Shown here: piece by piece, positions 9,046 to 18,632 of the stretch
Position numbering within the stretch: position 1 is the stretch's first letter
Layout: each line of letters begins with the position of its first letter
Source of the DNA: JAICNG01 sp035249985
GTDB taxonomy: Bacteria > Gemmatimonadota > Gemmatimonadetes > Gemmatimonadales > Gemmatimonadaceae
Direction of reading: 5' to 3'
Assembly: GCA_035249985.1 (NCBI GenBank)
Contig: DATFFP010000057.1
Coordinates: 1 to 64,000 of the forward strand
Length of the DNA: 64,000 bases
Made by a program: the position numbers and the translations under genes
Notes under the pieces: model-generated
Databases searched by the model: none
What the model was told of the DNA's origin: nothing
What the model saw: only the letters and a program-made list of their open reading frames with translations

Positions 9046-11987
9046 CAGAACCCCAGAGAGATGTCGAGGAAGAAGGCGCGGCTCGGTGGATAGGCCGCGA
9101 CGTCCAGGTTGTTTCGCACCGCGGCGGAGCCCAGGTTCGCCACCTCGGCATCCAGCCCGGTGTATTTCTGGTAGGTGAGCAGGTTGCGACCGCTGAGAGC
9201 GATCCGCGCCGTCCGAAGGCCGAGACGCGTTCTTCCCACCCACTCGTCAGGCAACGTGACGCCCACGCTCACTTCGCGCAGCTTCAGGAAGGTCGCGTCC
9301 TCGATGTACGGCGTCATGACGCCCAGGTTGTAGCCGCGCATACGTGCGGTGTGCTCCGGGGAGCCGAAGTCGTGCGACGTCCCGGCATCATCGTACAGGA
9401 ACTGCGTCAGGTTGATGATGTCGCCGCCATGCTGATAATCGAGCACGACGTTGAACGCGAAGGCCTTGTAGGAGACGTCGCTCGTGAACCCCATGCGGTA
9501 GTCCGGTGCGGTGTTTCCGATCTGGACATCCCTCGCCGTCCGATTGCCATTTGCGTCGAACGCGCGCCCGATGAGTTGGGTCATCGGTTTGCCAACCTCG
9601 ATGAAGGTGACTCCGAGACCACCAAATCCGGAGAGGGGCGGCCGGAACGGCGGGAGCCCGGCCAGGTCCTTCACCTCGCTCCAGAACTTCGTGTAGGTGG
9701 TTCGGGCGACCCACAACAGGTCTCTCGTCTGGATAGGCGTGAATCCGACCGCCGCCTCGACGCCGCGGTTCTGGATCTTGCCTCCATTGAACACCTGAGT
9801 GGTGAACCCACTCGACGGCGCGGGAACGCGCTGCAGGAGGAGGTTCGTCGTATTCCGATCGAACCCCGTGAGCTCCCACGTCAACCGGTCGTTGAGCGCA
9901 ATGCCGTCGATTCCGACCTCGATCTCCTTCACGCGCTCGGGGGAGACGTCCTTGTTCCCGGCGGCGCCCGCGACGGTGATGGCGGTGATGCCGCCGAGCG
10001 CAGGTGTACCGAGGGTCGTGAACTTCTGGCCGAACACCGGGAGGTTGCCAGTCTCTCCGTACGCGATTCGCGGCTTGATCTCGCTGCCCTCACCAAGCAC
10101 GCCAAGAATGCGGTAGGAGCCGGACACCTTGGGAAAGACATGGTACTCGTCGATGTCGCCGTTCATGCTGCTGCGCTCCGCGCGCAACCCGCCTTGCAGC
10201 AGCAGCAGCTCGTTGAGCAGGCGGATCTCCTCCTGGGCGTACATCGCGAACGTGCGCTCCTGCGTGAGCTCCTCGGCGGCGATCGTATTGGTCCCCTGAT
10301 CGACGTTGCGCTGCCCCGGAAGGAGGTTCGTCGTCGTGATGCGGCTCACCTTGAGCTGCCGGTCCTCGTACTGGAGCCCCACCGACGTGTGGAGCGACCA
10401 GGTGGATGTCGACGGCCGATAGGTGTGAATGGCGTTCAAATTCCAGTTGAACAGCTGGCTCAGCCCGTCGCCTTCGATGGCCGCCCCAGGCAGTGTTTGG
10501 GTACGCTCCGAGAAGAGGTCGTTGGGAGCCCAGAGGTCATTGTTCTGCTGAAACGCATCGATGCCGGCGCTTCCGACGAGGCGCAGCGAGTGGTCGTCGG
10601 ATGCGATCGCGTCGAAGTTGAGGGTGGCGCCGCCGGTGAAGCGATTCGTCTCCTCGTCGTTCACCGCCAAGTCGGTGAGCTGCAACGAATTGGCCTGAAT
10701 CCCCCAGTTGGGCGCCAGGTAATTGCCGTTCGCGTCTTTCCTCGACAGGTCGACGAAGCTGGGCGTGTACGGGAACGCGTAGCCGTGACACGCGTAGTTG
10801 TTACAGTTGTTGTTCCAGCCGCGTTGGTGCTCGGAGCGATTGAAAACCGACGTCACTCGAACGTCGACGCGGTCGCCGAGCTGCTGCGTGAAGTTGGCAC
10901 GCAACGCCTGGCGACTGAATCCGGTCCCCAGCTCGATGCCGGCATCACGCTTCCAGGTGCCGCCAATGAAATACCGTGTCGTCTCATTCCCTCCATTGAC
11001 ATCGACGGCCGTTTCGTACGACAGGTCGTCGTTGCCGAACACCTGCTCGAAATGGTTGAAGTAGGGTGACGGGTTGTTGGCGAACCACTGTGCCGCGCCC
11101 GCTCCATACTTCGTAACCGCCTCGGCCTGCGTAAACCGCCGACTCTCGAGCTCCTTGGCACGGATGAAGCGACCCAGCCGCTGCCTAACGTTTACGCGTG
11201 CGGGTCCGCGCTGGCCCTGCTTGGTCGTGATGATGACGACGCCATTGGCGGCCTTCGACCCGTAGATCGACGACGCTGCGGCTCCCTTGAGGATCTCGAT
11301 GCTCTCGATGTCGGCCGGATTGATGTCGGCTACCCGATTGACGGCATCGTCCTCGGCCGTGGCGAACGCAGCGGCGCTGATGACTCCCCGGCCGCTCGCG
11401 ATGCGATCGTTCGAGTAGATCACGCCGTCGACGACGTAGAGCGGGTCGAACGCCCCGAGGATGGTGTTGTTGCCCCGGATCTGCATCTGGATGCCGCCGC
11501 CAGGCGCTCCGGAATTCGACTGGAGGTTCACACCAGTGATCTTGCCGGCGAGCGCGTTCTCGATCGTCGGCGCTGCGACCGTATTGAGTGCTTCGCCCGA
11601 GACGTGGGCGATGGCGGTCGTGGCACTGCGGCGCTCGACCGTCGTGGCCTGGCCGGTTACGACGACGCCTTCGAGCTGCAGCACGTCACGCTCGAGCGCG
11701 AAGTCCACGGTGCTCCGGTCGGCGGCCACTGTGCTCGTTGCGCGCCGGTATCCAATGAACCGGGCGCTCACGATCTGCTGCCCAGCGGGGGCGGTCAGGC
11801 GGAACCGTCCCTCGGGGCCTGTCAACGTTCCGAGCGTAGTGCCTTCGACCGTGACCGTTGCTCCGACGAGCGGCGTCGAACCATCGGCCGCGGTCACGGT
11901 GCCGGTGATCTCGCGTGTCTGCGCCTGTACTGCCTGGGGCATCGCGAGCATCACGGCGAGTGCGATAACTGACGTCCTTCTCAGCAC
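9045..11987 (-). CDS. SusC/RagA family TonB-linked outer-membrane transporter
   Basis: 980 residues. I choose the GTG at 11987 because GGAGG lies four bases upstream and the result is a clean signal peptide (LRRTSVIALAVMLAM to AQAQ); an upstream TTG at 12038 lacks both. A carboxypeptidase-regulatory-like domain (EITGTVTAADGSTPLVGA) comes first, then a plug domain (GKITGVNLQSNSGAPGGG, ILKGAAASSIYGSKAANGV) and a long beta-barrel ending in FFLDISLGF. It imports large nutrients energised by TonB. Substrate not identifiable; no glycoside hydrolase or regulator is adjacent. Confidence 0.92.
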   Translation of the reverse strand: MLRRTSVIALAVMLAMPQAVQAQTREITGTVTAADGSTPLVGATVTVEGTTLGTLTGPEGRFRLTAPAGQQIVSARFIGYRRATSTVAADRSTVDFALERDVLQLEGVVVTGQATTVERRSATTAIAHVSGEALNTVAAPTIENALAGKITGVNLQSNSGAPGGGIQMQIRGNNTILGAFDPLYVVDGVIYSNDRIASGRGVISAAAFATAEDDAVNRVADINPADIESIEILKGAAASSIYGSKAANGVVIITTKQGQRGPARVNVRQRLGRFIRAKELESRRFTQAEAVTKYGAGAAQWFANNPSPYFNHFEQVFGNDDLSYETAVDVNGGNETTRYFIGGTWKRDAGIELGTGFSRQALRANFTQQLGDRVDVRVTSVFNRSEHQRGWNNNCNNYACHGYAFPYTPSFVDLSRKDANGNYLAPNWGIQANSLQLTDLAVNDEETNRFTGGATLNFDAIASDDHSLRLVGSAGIDAFQQNNDLWAPNDLFSERTQTLPGAAIEGDGLSQLFNWNLNAIHTYRPSTSTWSLHTSVGLQYEDRQLKVSRITTTNLLPGQRNVDQGTNTIAAEELTQERTFAMYAQEEIRLLNELLLLQGGLRAERSSMNGDIDEYHVFPKVSGSYRILGVLGEGSEIKPRIAYGETGNLPVFGQKFTTLGTPALGGITAITVAGAAGNKDVSPERVKEIEVGIDGIALNDRLTWELTGFDRNTTNLLLQRVPAPSSGFTTQVFNGGKIQNRGVEAAVGFTPIQTRDLLWVARTTYTKFWSEVKDLAGLPPFRPPLSGFGGLGVTFIEVGKPMTQLIGRAFDANGNRTARDVQIGNTAPDYRMGFTSDVSYKAFAFNVVLDYQHGGDIINLTQFLYDDAGTSHDFGSPEHTARMRGYNLGVMTPYIEDATFLKLREVSVGVTLPDEWVGRTRLGLRTARIALSGRNLLTYQKYTGLDAEVANLGSAAVRNNLDVAAYPPSRAFFLDISLGF

Positions 11988-12047
11988 GGGACCTCCGAGA
12001 AGAGGGGCGAGGAGCGGGGATGTGTGATTTTCCCGCAAGGTGGGTCA

Positions 12048-12078
12048 TCTAAACTGCTGCCGCGTAAACCCGTGTCAA
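12048..12078 (-). promoter_or_regulatory. Candidate promoter for susC-susD
   Basis: A perfect TTGACA lies at 12073-12078 (minus strand), with a weak TTTAGA 19 bases downstream at 12048-12053. The spacing is long and the -10 poor, so this is tentative. The rest of the 12039-12206 gap holds only a small CGCCGC/GCGGCG hairpin. Confidence 0.3.
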
Positions 12079-12206
12079 GAGCGAGTTAGCAGCAAGTAAG
12101 CTGCGGTAAAGAGAATGTCGTGGATTGTCGACTCTCGCCGCTGCTCGCGGCGGCGGTGAATTCGCGCGTTCTGCGCGGCGATCCTCCCATGGGAGAGAGC
12201 CGCGGT

Positions 12207-13316
12207 CTACTGACAGGCCGTGAGGTCTGACCAGCGTGGCGAAATCATCTCGGCGCGGAGCGCGTCGCGAACCGGCCGCGCCGCGGGGGGATCCAGGTTC
12301 GCCAGCACGATGGCGATGAGTCCACGCCCTGCGAGGAGATCGAGGTTCGTGCTGATCCCATCGGCGCCGCCATCGTGGAACACCAGGCGCGTGCCCTGGA
12401 CGATCTCATCGGCGAAGCCGTAGCCATAACGAGCACCTGGACGGTATTCCACCTTCCCAGTCATGGCCATCCTGGTTGTCGCCGAATCGAGGAGCTGGTG
12501 TCGCAGCAGAGCGACGCCGAACCGGTGGACGTCGCGGGCGCTCAACACGGCGCCGCCCGCCGGCATCATCCGCCGCAGACCAATGTGCTCGACGGGCCGG
12601 CCGCGGCTGTACGCCACCGCGCGGTCGGGATTCGCGAGGTCGATCTCATCGGCGCGCGCGGTGGACATGCCCGCCGGAGCGAACACGTGAGCACGGATGT
12701 AGTCGGCGTACGGCTCGCCGCTTTCGCGCTCGATGGCGAGTCCGAGGAGCACGTAGCCGGCGTTGCTGTACGCCCACCTCGCGCCCGGCTGAAACAGGAG
12801 CGTGTCGCGCGTGAACAGCGGGAGATAGTCGGCCGTCGTTCTGAATGCGTCCGCACCCCTCGAAAAGAATTCGGGGGTCCAGATACTGCCGAGACCAGCC
12901 GTGTGGGTGAGCAGCTGATGAATCGTGATGCGCCGGAAGGGCTCGTCAGGCAGGCCGCGAATGACGCGCGAGATCGTGTCCGAGGTCGAAAGCCTTCCGG
13001 CCTGCACGAGCTGCATGACCGCGACGCCCGTCAGCATCTTCGTCATCGACGCGATGCGGAACGTCGTGTTCGGCGTGACCGCCGTTCGACGCTCGCGGTC
13101 GGCCGCGCCGGCGTACATCTCGAAGAGGACGCTATCGCAGTGAGCGAGAATCACCGCACCGCTGAACGTGCCGTCATTCGCGCGGGTCGCAACCAAACGC
13201 CGTATCGCCTCGAAGCCCGGGCCGTTCGCGGCCTGCCCCTTCGCGCCCGATCCGCACGCCGACTGCAGGACGACCGCGACGATGGTGGTGATCCCTCGGA
13301 CCGTCCGCGTGGTCAC
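12207..13316 (-). CDS. Serine hydrolase of the class C beta-lactamase / PBP fold, probable lipoprotein
   Basis: 369 residues from a GTG at 13316 whose bases overlap the ppa stop (GTGA). The leader VRGITTIVAVVLQSAC suggests a lipoprotein, although Gln at -3 is unusual. The catalytic SxxK is SMTK (in FRIASMTKMLTG), the Tyr motif is YSNAGYVLLG, and there is an HQLLTHTAGLG block typical of the family. Members are beta-lactamases, D-aminopeptidases or esterases; a role is not evident. Last gene of the overlapped operon that starts with hemB or earlier. Confidence 0.85.
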   Translation of the reverse strand: MTTRTVRGITTIVAVVLQSACGSGAKGQAANGPGFEAIRRLVATRANDGTFSGAVILAHCDSVLFEMYAGAADRERRTAVTPNTTFRIASMTKMLTGVAVMQLVQAGRLSTSDTISRVIRGLPDEPFRRITIHQLLTHTAGLGSIWTPEFFSRGADAFRTTADYLPLFTRDTLLFQPGARWAYSNAGYVLLGLAIERESGEPYADYIRAHVFAPAGMSTARADEIDLANPDRAVAYSRGRPVEHIGLRRMMPAGGAVLSARDVHRFGVALLRHQLLDSATTRMAMTGKVEYRPGARYGYGFADEIVQGTRLVFHDGGADGISTNLDLLAGRGLIAIVLANLDPPAARPVRDALRAEMISPRWSDLTACQ

Positions 13317-13855
13317 GGCCCCTGCAACAGGTACGCGTCCGCATACCGCGCGATCGAGTCGGTGATCACGCGCATGGCCGTTTCGCTTTTCTCCCACCCG
13401 ACCGTTTGGACGCGGCGCCCTTCGAGGTCCTTGTAAATGCGGAAGAAGTGCTCGACCTCCTTGAGGTAATGCTGGGGGATGTCGGCGATGTCGAAGTATT
13501 CCGAGTAATACGGATCGTGGCTCGGAACGGCGAGAATCTTGTCGTCAGGCTCGCCGCGATCGAGCATCATCAACACGCCGATCGGGCGCGCGTCGATCTG
13601 ACATCCCGGAAAGGTCGGCTCGTTGACGAGCACGAGGATATCGCAGGGGTCGCCGTCCTCGTGCAGCGTCCGGGGGATGAAGCCGTAGTCGCCGGGATAG
13701 TGCACCGCGGAGTAGAGGACGCGGTCCAGGCGCAACAGTCCCGAATCCTTGTCGAGCTCGTATTTGTTGCGGCTGCCGGAGGGGATCTCGATCACCGCCG
13801 TGACTTCCTCCGGCGGGTGTCTGCCGGGCGGAAGGTCGCGCCACGGGTGGATCAC
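13313..13855 (-). CDS. ppa: Inorganic pyrophosphatase, family I
   Basis: 180 residues. Contains EIPSGSRNKYELDKDSG, YPGDYGFIPRTL and the metal-binding DGDPCDILVLV, then DDKILAVPSHD and FRIYKDLEG, all hallmarks of soluble family I pyrophosphatases, which pull biosynthetic reactions forward by hydrolysing pyrophosphate in the cytoplasm. GTG start overlapping the stop of the aldo/keto reductase by four bases; its own stop overlaps the next gene in the same way. Confidence 0.96.
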   Translation of the reverse strand: MIHPWRDLPPGRHPPEEVTAVIEIPSGSRNKYELDKDSGLLRLDRVLYSAVHYPGDYGFIPRTLHEDGDPCDILVLVNEPTFPGCQIDARPIGVLMMLDRGEPDDKILAVPSHDPYYSEYFDIADIPQHYLKEVEHFFRIYKDLEGRRVQTVGWEKSETAMRVITDSIARYADAYLLQGP

Positions 13856-14886
13856 GTCGTAACGCGCTCCATCGTGCCCTTGAAGGCCATCGGCTCCTCG
13901 GCGACGCCGAAGTTTTCACTCGCCAGCCGCGCGACGCGATCGAGCTCCTCGGCCGACAGATCGTCGCGATCGAGGGCCTCGGCGAATTCCGCGAGCTGCT
14001 CCGCGTCGTAGATGTTAGGCAGGGTCGTTACCACGCGCGGCTCCGCGAGCAGCCACTTGAGCGCCGCCTGGCCGAGCGTCATGCGGGCGGCGAGGAATTC
14101 GAGTGTGCGAATCTTTTTCAAGCCGTTCAAGAGCCACGACCGCGGGCGATGCCGCCGGTGGTCGTTGGCGGGAAATACCGTGTCTTCGGTGTACTTCCCT
14201 TCCAGCATCCCCGAGGCGTGGGTCACCCGGATGTTGAATACGCATTCCGGCGCGTGCGCTCGCGCCGCCTCGATCATCGCCGTCCCCGGATGCTGCTCGA
14301 GGATGTTCCAGATCATCTGGATCGTGTTGATGTCGGGTTCGCGCTCGAGCAGCTCGATGGCTTCGTAGAGCCAGCCGATCGCCGGACCGAATGCCGCGCC
14401 CCACGCGCGGATCTTTCCTTCACGTCGCAGGTCGCGCAGCGTCTCCCAGATGGACGCGTCGCGCACGTGCTCCATCTTCACATTGTGCAGCTGGAGCACG
14501 TCGATGTAATCCGTCTCCAGCCGGTGGAGACACTGCGCCACGGCATAGCGCATGTACTCGGCGTCGAATCGCTGCGGAAGCTCGCTCTGGCCGCGACGCT
14601 CGGCTCGCGCGGCGGCGTTGTAGATGTCGTAGCCGATCTTCGTCCCGATCACGATGTCGCCGCGGCGCCCACGAAACGCCTCGGCGAGCTGTCGCTCGCT
14701 CCGGCCATCGCCGTAGGTGTCGGCCGCATCGAAGAAGGTGATGCCATGGTCGTCCCGGGCGGCACGCAGCATCGCCACCGCTTCGTCATCGGACTTGTCG
14801 CCCCACCATCCGGTGGAGAGCGTCCAAAGGCCGAAGCCGAGCTCGCTGACGGAGATGTCGGTGCCGGGGAAGGATCGATAGCGCAT
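13852..14886 (-). CDS. Aldo/keto reductase
   Basis: 344 residues from an ATG at 14886, preceded by AGGAAT just after the hemB stop. It shows the (beta/alpha)8 signatures GFGLWTLSTGWWG, FFDAADTYGDGRSE (catalytic Asp and Tyr), VIGTKIGYD (Lys) and VLQLHNVKM (His), so the catalytic tetrad is complete. NADPH-dependent reduction of an unknown carbonyl is expected. The position between hemB and ppa in an overlapped operon suggests co-expression rather than a known step of tetrapyrrole synthesis. Confidence 0.88.
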   Translation of the reverse strand: MRYRSFPGTDISVSELGFGLWTLSTGWWGDKSDDEAVAMLRAARDDHGITFFDAADTYGDGRSERQLAEAFRGRRGDIVIGTKIGYDIYNAAARAERRGQSELPQRFDAEYMRYAVAQCLHRLETDYIDVLQLHNVKMEHVRDASIWETLRDLRREGKIRAWGAAFGPAIGWLYEAIELLEREPDINTIQMIWNILEQHPGTAMIEAARAHAPECVFNIRVTHASGMLEGKYTEDTVFPANDHRRHRPRSWLLNGLKKIRTLEFLAARMTLGQAALKWLLAEPRVVTTLPNIYDAEQLAEFAEALDRDDLSAEELDRVARLASENFGVAEEPMAFKGTMERVTT

Positions 14887-14893
14887 TGGATTC

Positions 14894-15883
14894 CTATTCG
14901 GCGTAACCGTCTCGCAGTCGGGTCGCCGCGTCGACGGCAAAGTATGTCACGATCAGGTCGGCGCCAGCACGCCGAATGCCGAGCAGCGACTCCATCATCG
15001 CGCGATCACCGTCGATCCATCCGCGCTCGGCGGCTGCCTTAATCATAGCGAACTCGCCACTCACCTGATACGCCGCGACAGGGTGCCCCGTTTCTCGCTT
15101 CACGGACGTCACGATATCGAGATACGGGCCGGCCGGCTTCACCATGACGATGTCGGCGCCCTCTTCGATGTCGAGGTGGGCCTCGCGCAGCGCTTCGACC
15201 GCGTTCGCGGAATCCATCTGGTAGCCGCGGCGGTCTCCGCTCTGCGGCGTCGATTCGGCGGCTTCCCGGAACGGTCCGTACAGCGCCGACGCGAACTTGG
15301 CGGCGTATGACAGAATCGCCGTGTCGACGTGACCCGCCGTGTCGAGCGCCTCACGAATGGCGCGAACGCGCCCGTCCATCATGTCGCTCGGCGCCACGAT
15401 GTCCGCCCCCGCCTCCGCGAACGAAACCGCCGAGCGTGCGAGCAAGGGGAGCGTCGCGTCGTTGTCGACGTGGCCGTCGCGCAGCACGCCGCAGTGGCCG
15501 TGATCGGTATACTCGCACAGGCAGACGTCGGCGATCCGCACGAGGTCGGGAATCTCGCGGGCCAGCGCGCGGAGCGCCGACTGTACCGGCCCGTGCGCAT
15601 CCCACGCGGATGAGCCGGATGGGTCCTTGGCATCGGGAATTCCGAAAAGCATGATGCCGCCGACGCCAGCGCGAGCGGCGCGCTCCGCGTCGCGCAGCAG
15701 CTCGTCCACCGAGCTTTGAGCGACGCCCGGCATTGCCGCGATGTCACGACGCACCCCGCTTCCCGACCGTGCGAACAAGGGCAGCACGAGCTGCGAAGGA
15801 TGAAGATGCGTCTCGCGAACGAGCGCGCGGAGTGCGGCGGTGCGACGCAGCCGGCGTGGCCGGTATTGGGGAAACTGGGGCAT
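14894..15883 (-). CDS. hemB: Delta-aminolevulinic acid dehydratase (porphobilinogen synthase)
   Basis: 329 residues. The zinc-type cysteine cluster DVCLCEYTDHGHCG (near 125), the Schiff-base lysines in SYAAKFASALYGPFRE and MVKPAGPYLDI, and SDMMDGRVRAIRE are all present. It condenses two aminolevulinate molecules to porphobilinogen in the cytoplasm. It lies 11 bases after hemC in the same direction. The C-x-C-x7-C arrangement suggests a zinc-dependent form. Confidence 0.97.
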   Translation of the reverse strand: MPQFPQYRPRRLRRTAALRALVRETHLHPSQLVLPLFARSGSGVRRDIAAMPGVAQSSVDELLRDAERAARAGVGGIMLFGIPDAKDPSGSSAWDAHGPVQSALRALAREIPDLVRIADVCLCEYTDHGHCGVLRDGHVDNDATLPLLARSAVSFAEAGADIVAPSDMMDGRVRAIREALDTAGHVDTAILSYAAKFASALYGPFREAAESTPQSGDRRGYQMDSANAVEALREAHLDIEEGADIVMVKPAGPYLDIVTSVKRETGHPVAAYQVSGEFAMIKAAAERGWIDGDRAMMESLLGIRRAGADLIVTYFAVDAATRLRDGYAE

Positions 15884-15894
15884 CGACTGCGAGG

Positions 15895-16893
15895 TTACTC
15901 GGGCGCCGGAACCGGGACCTTCGATTCTCCGCGCAGACGCTCCAGCACGTACCGTCCGCCGCGCGACAGGATGTCGTACGCAACGCGGCGTCCCGCCCCT
16001 TCCGGATTGTCGAGGTCGACGGGCGCATGACCGCGAATCAGATGGGCGCCGCGCGGATCAGAGATGAATGCGTGGAGGACGAGCCCATCCGCTTCTGTCA
16101 TCGCCAGCGCGCCGATCGGCACCTGGCATCCACCCTCCATCTCCGCGAGGCACGCACGCTCGGCGCGCACCGCGATTCCCGTCGGTCCATGGTCGAGCGG
16201 CGCGAGCAGCTCGCGCATCCGAGTGTCGTCCGCGCGCGCCTGCACGGCGATGGCACCCTGCCCTGCTGCCGGAAGCCACGCGGGCGGATCGAGCACTTCA
16301 TCGACGCGTTGGTGAACGCCGAGGCGATTGAGCCCGGCAATGGCGAGGATGGCGGCGTGCACCTGACCGTCATCGACCTTGCGCAGCCGGGTCGGCACGT
16401 TGCCCCGGAGATCGACGACCTCGAGATCCGATCGGCGGGCGAGCAGCAGCGCCCGACGGCGAAGGCTCGAGGTGCCTACGCGGCTCCCGCGCGGAAGCTC
16501 ATCGATGGTACCGACCCCAAGCGAGTCATTGACGACGAGCGCGTCCCGTGGATTCTCGCGCTCGAGGATCGCGGCGATCACGACGCCCTCCGGGAATTCC
16601 GTGGGCAGATCCTTGAGCGAATGCACACAGCACTCGACCTTCTTCGAGCGGAGCGCGTGCTCCAGCTCCTTGGTGAAGAGTCCCTTCGCGCCGATCGCGC
16701 TCAGCGGCTCGTCGATGCGTTTGTCGCCGGCGGTCTTGAAGGTGACGAGCTCGGACTTCAGGTCGCGCGCGGCGAGCGCCTCCTGCACCTGGCGCGCCTG
16801 ACGGAGCGCCAGCTCAGAGGCGCGCGTCCCAATGCGAATTACGTCAGCGTCCCGGGCCAATCGCGCGTGGACTCGATGAGATCGCGCTCCCAC
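15895..16893 (-). CDS. hemC: Hydroxymethylbilane synthase (porphobilinogen deaminase)
   Basis: 332 residues if the GTG at 16893 is used; a TTG at 16860 would start closer to the conserved VIRIGTRASELAL and may be the true start, since neither has a good ribosome site. Family motifs are HSLKDLPTEFP, RVGTSSLRRRALL and VDLRGNVPTRLRK. The dipyrromethane cofactor cysteine is in EGGCQVPIGA. It polymerises four porphobilinogens into hydroxymethylbilane. Its 5' end overlaps the end of the AhbAB-like gene. Confidence 0.95.
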   Translation of the reverse strand: MGARSHRVHARLARDADVIRIGTRASELALRQARQVQEALAARDLKSELVTFKTAGDKRIDEPLSAIGAKGLFTKELEHALRSKKVECCVHSLKDLPTEFPEGVVIAAILERENPRDALVVNDSLGVGTIDELPRGSRVGTSSLRRRALLLARRSDLEVVDLRGNVPTRLRKVDDGQVHAAILAIAGLNRLGVHQRVDEVLDPPAWLPAAGQGAIAVQARADDTRMRELLAPLDHGPTGIAVRAERACLAEMEGGCQVPIGALAMTEADGLVLHAFISDPRGAHLIRGHAPVDLDNPEGAGRRVAYDILSRGGRYVLERLRGESKVPVPAPE

Positions 16894-17969
16894 GCCGCGT
16901 GCTCGGGCACGAAGTAGGGTACCCGCGTCTTCTTGAACTCGCGCAGGGAGTAGAGCACGAGATGCTCGGTGACGCCCGTTTCGCTCGCGATCGCGTCCGC
17001 CACCGCCTCGACCTCTGCCTGGCTGCGCCCATGGATCATCGTGAAGTGTGAGTACGGCCAGTGTGGATACGTCGGACGCTTGTAGCAGTGCGACACGGCG
17101 CGGAAGCTCGCCATTGCGCGGCCTACTTCCTCGGCGCGCTCAGGAGGCACCTTCCACACAGCCATCCCATTGGAGATGAAGCCAGCCTTCTGGTGGCGAA
17201 GCACCGCCGCAAAGCGGCGCATGCGCCCTTCCCGGATGAATCGCTCCGCCTCGCCAATGAGCTCCTCGAGTGAGAGCGAGGCCTCCTCCGCCCATTGAAC
17301 GAAAGGTTCCGGCACGAGCGGTACGTCGCGCTGCAGCAAGCGGACGAGCTCGATGTCGCGAGCGGTCGGCATGCGCGACGCACGCACCTCGAGGACTTCT
17401 TCCCTGGTTCCGCCGCGGGCGTTCGGCGGCGCCGCGCGCGCGTCCGATTGCGCGCCGCGCTCGACGTCCAGCTGCACGCCGATCTTGTACAGCGCCAGCG
17501 TGGGGAGCAGCGCGTAGTGCTCTGCGCGCACCTTCCAGCCGAGTCGCGCGACCTGCTCCTCGAGTGAGAGCACGGCGTCGGCGGGGACCGCAATCGTGAA
17601 CCAAATGTTGAACTGGCCAGACCGCTCGTAGTTGTGGCTGATCCCGGGGTTCCGATTCAGCTCGGCGGCTGCGCTCTCGAGCTGGTCGGGGGGCACCTTG
17701 AACGCGACCAGCATCGAGTCGTAGCCGAGCTTTCGCGTGTCGAAGATGGCGGAGATTTGCCGAATGACCGGCGCATCGCCCGCGTGCAGCATCTGCACGC
17801 GGGCAAGCATGTCGTTCTCGTCGATGCCAACGCGTGTTCCGAGCGCGGCGAAGGGGCGCTGCACGAGCGGGAAATCGCGCTGAATCTCGTTGAGGATGCG
17901 CGCGTCAATGTCGTCGCGCGCAACCCCAAGTCCCGGCTGAGCTTCGCGGACGGTCGTTTCGGCAGTCAT
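16839..17969 (-). CDS. ahbAB: Fused AhbA-AhbB / NirDL-type siroheme decarboxylase
   Basis: 376 residues with two Lrp/AsnC-like halves. The first (about 15-165) has DIDARILNEIQRDFPL and GISHNYERSGQFNIWFT, the second (about 205-365) has RDIELVRLLQRDVPLVPEPF and VSHCYKRPTYPHWPYSHF followed by TMIHG. The HNYER and HCYKRP-YP-WPY motifs separate siroheme decarboxylases from Lrp regulators. The reaction is decarboxylation of siroheme to 12,18-didecarboxysiroheme, toward heme (archaeal-type route) or heme d1. It is first in the operon with hemC and hemB. ATG at 17969; a TTG three codons upstream is less likely. Confidence 0.8.
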   Translation of the reverse strand: MTAETTVREAQPGLGVARDDIDARILNEIQRDFPLVQRPFAALGTRVGIDENDMLARVQMLHAGDAPVIRQISAIFDTRKLGYDSMLVAFKVPPDQLESAAAELNRNPGISHNYERSGQFNIWFTIAVPADAVLSLEEQVARLGWKVRAEHYALLPTLALYKIGVQLDVERGAQSDARAAPPNARGGTREEVLEVRASRMPTARDIELVRLLQRDVPLVPEPFVQWAEEASLSLEELIGEAERFIREGRMRRFAAVLRHQKAGFISNGMAVWKVPPERAEEVGRAMASFRAVSHCYKRPTYPHWPYSHFTMIHGRSQAEVEAVADAIASETGVTEHLVLYSLREFKKTRVPYFVPEHAAWERDLIESTRDWPGTLT

Positions 17970-18011
17970 GCAGGCCAATCTAATGCCGGGGCGCGCCCGC
18001 AGTTAAGGGCT

Positions 18012-18110
18012 AACGGCAAAGATGACAGAATTCAGAATACAGAATTCAGACTGTCAGATGGTTTGAATGAATTCTGAATTCTGTAGTCTGAAATCTGTCA
18101 TCTTGCCGTT
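18012..18110. repeat. A-family palindromic heptad element, in a divergent intergenic region
   Basis: AACGGCAAAGATGA, then CAGAATT/CAGAATA units, a loop near 18051-18067, then the complementary CTGAATT-type units and TCATCTTGCCGTT. AT-rich in a GC-rich genome. It lies between two divergent gene starts, so it cannot be a terminator for either. No inner hairpin here. Confidence 0.8.
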
Positions 18111-18223
18111 TTACCCGTTTGTGACCCACGTCCATTGACGCCTCTTTGTGCGCTCGGTACGTTCGCATTGCACGCTGAGCGCACGTGGCGACGCAGCTGA
18201 TTGCGGCTCGCGGGAGGCCCCCC

Positions 18224-18520
18224 ATGATGACCGAATTGAACGCTACCGATCGCGCGCGCCTTCGCGCGCAAGTGATAGATGAAGGACTGGCGATTGCACT
18301 CGCCGCGCACGTGGCCGGCGCACCGCGCGCCGAGCTTCGCCAGGCCGTCGCGACGTTCGTCGCCGATGCGAAGCGCACCATGACGCCTCCCCAGGATGTC
18401 ATCGCGTCGCTCAAGGCGCACGTTCAGCGGGATGCCGGACCGCATCTGAATGCTGCGGAGTATCCGCCACTGGTGCAGTTGGTCGTCGGCTGGGCGATCG
18501 AGGATTACTACCAGGCCTAA
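18224..18520 (+). CDS. Small hypothetical protein, 98 residues
   Basis: ATG ATG at 18224 with GGGAGG a few bases upstream. The protein is mainly helical, with MTELNATDRARLRAQVIDEG at the start and PPLVQLVVGWAIEDYYQA at the end. No signal peptide and no motif I recognise. Codon use is like its neighbours and the composition is protein-like, so I consider it real. It is convergent with the CobA-HemD gene across a B element. Confidence 0.6.
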   Translation: MMTELNATDRARLRAQVIDEGLAIALAAHVAGAPRAELRQAVATFVADAKRTMTPPQDVIASLKAHVQRDAGPHLNAAEYPPLVQLVVGWAIEDYYQA

Positions 18521-18547
18521 CGGGACAACGGGCGGTCGAAGAAGAGA

Positions 18548-18632
18548 AGGCGCTGGAGTAGCGCTGGAGAAGGGCGGGAATAGCGCTAGGGTTGTAGCGC
18601 TTTTCCAGCGCCCCTAGCGCTTCTCCAGCGCC
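18548..18632. repeat. B-family palindromic 9-base element, convergent junction
   Basis: GGCGCTGGA/AGCGCTGGA units on the left, AGCGCTTTTCC/AGCGCCCCT/AGCGCTTCTCC units on the right, folding into a long hairpin. The stop codon of CobA-HemD at 18614-18616 and its last residues (GALEKR) lie inside the right arm. Confidence 0.78.

Noticed and set aside
12120..12200. CGCCGC/GCGGCG hairpin after the serine hydrolase gene as terminator
   Set aside because: Short stem, no T-run, and expected by chance at this GC content.
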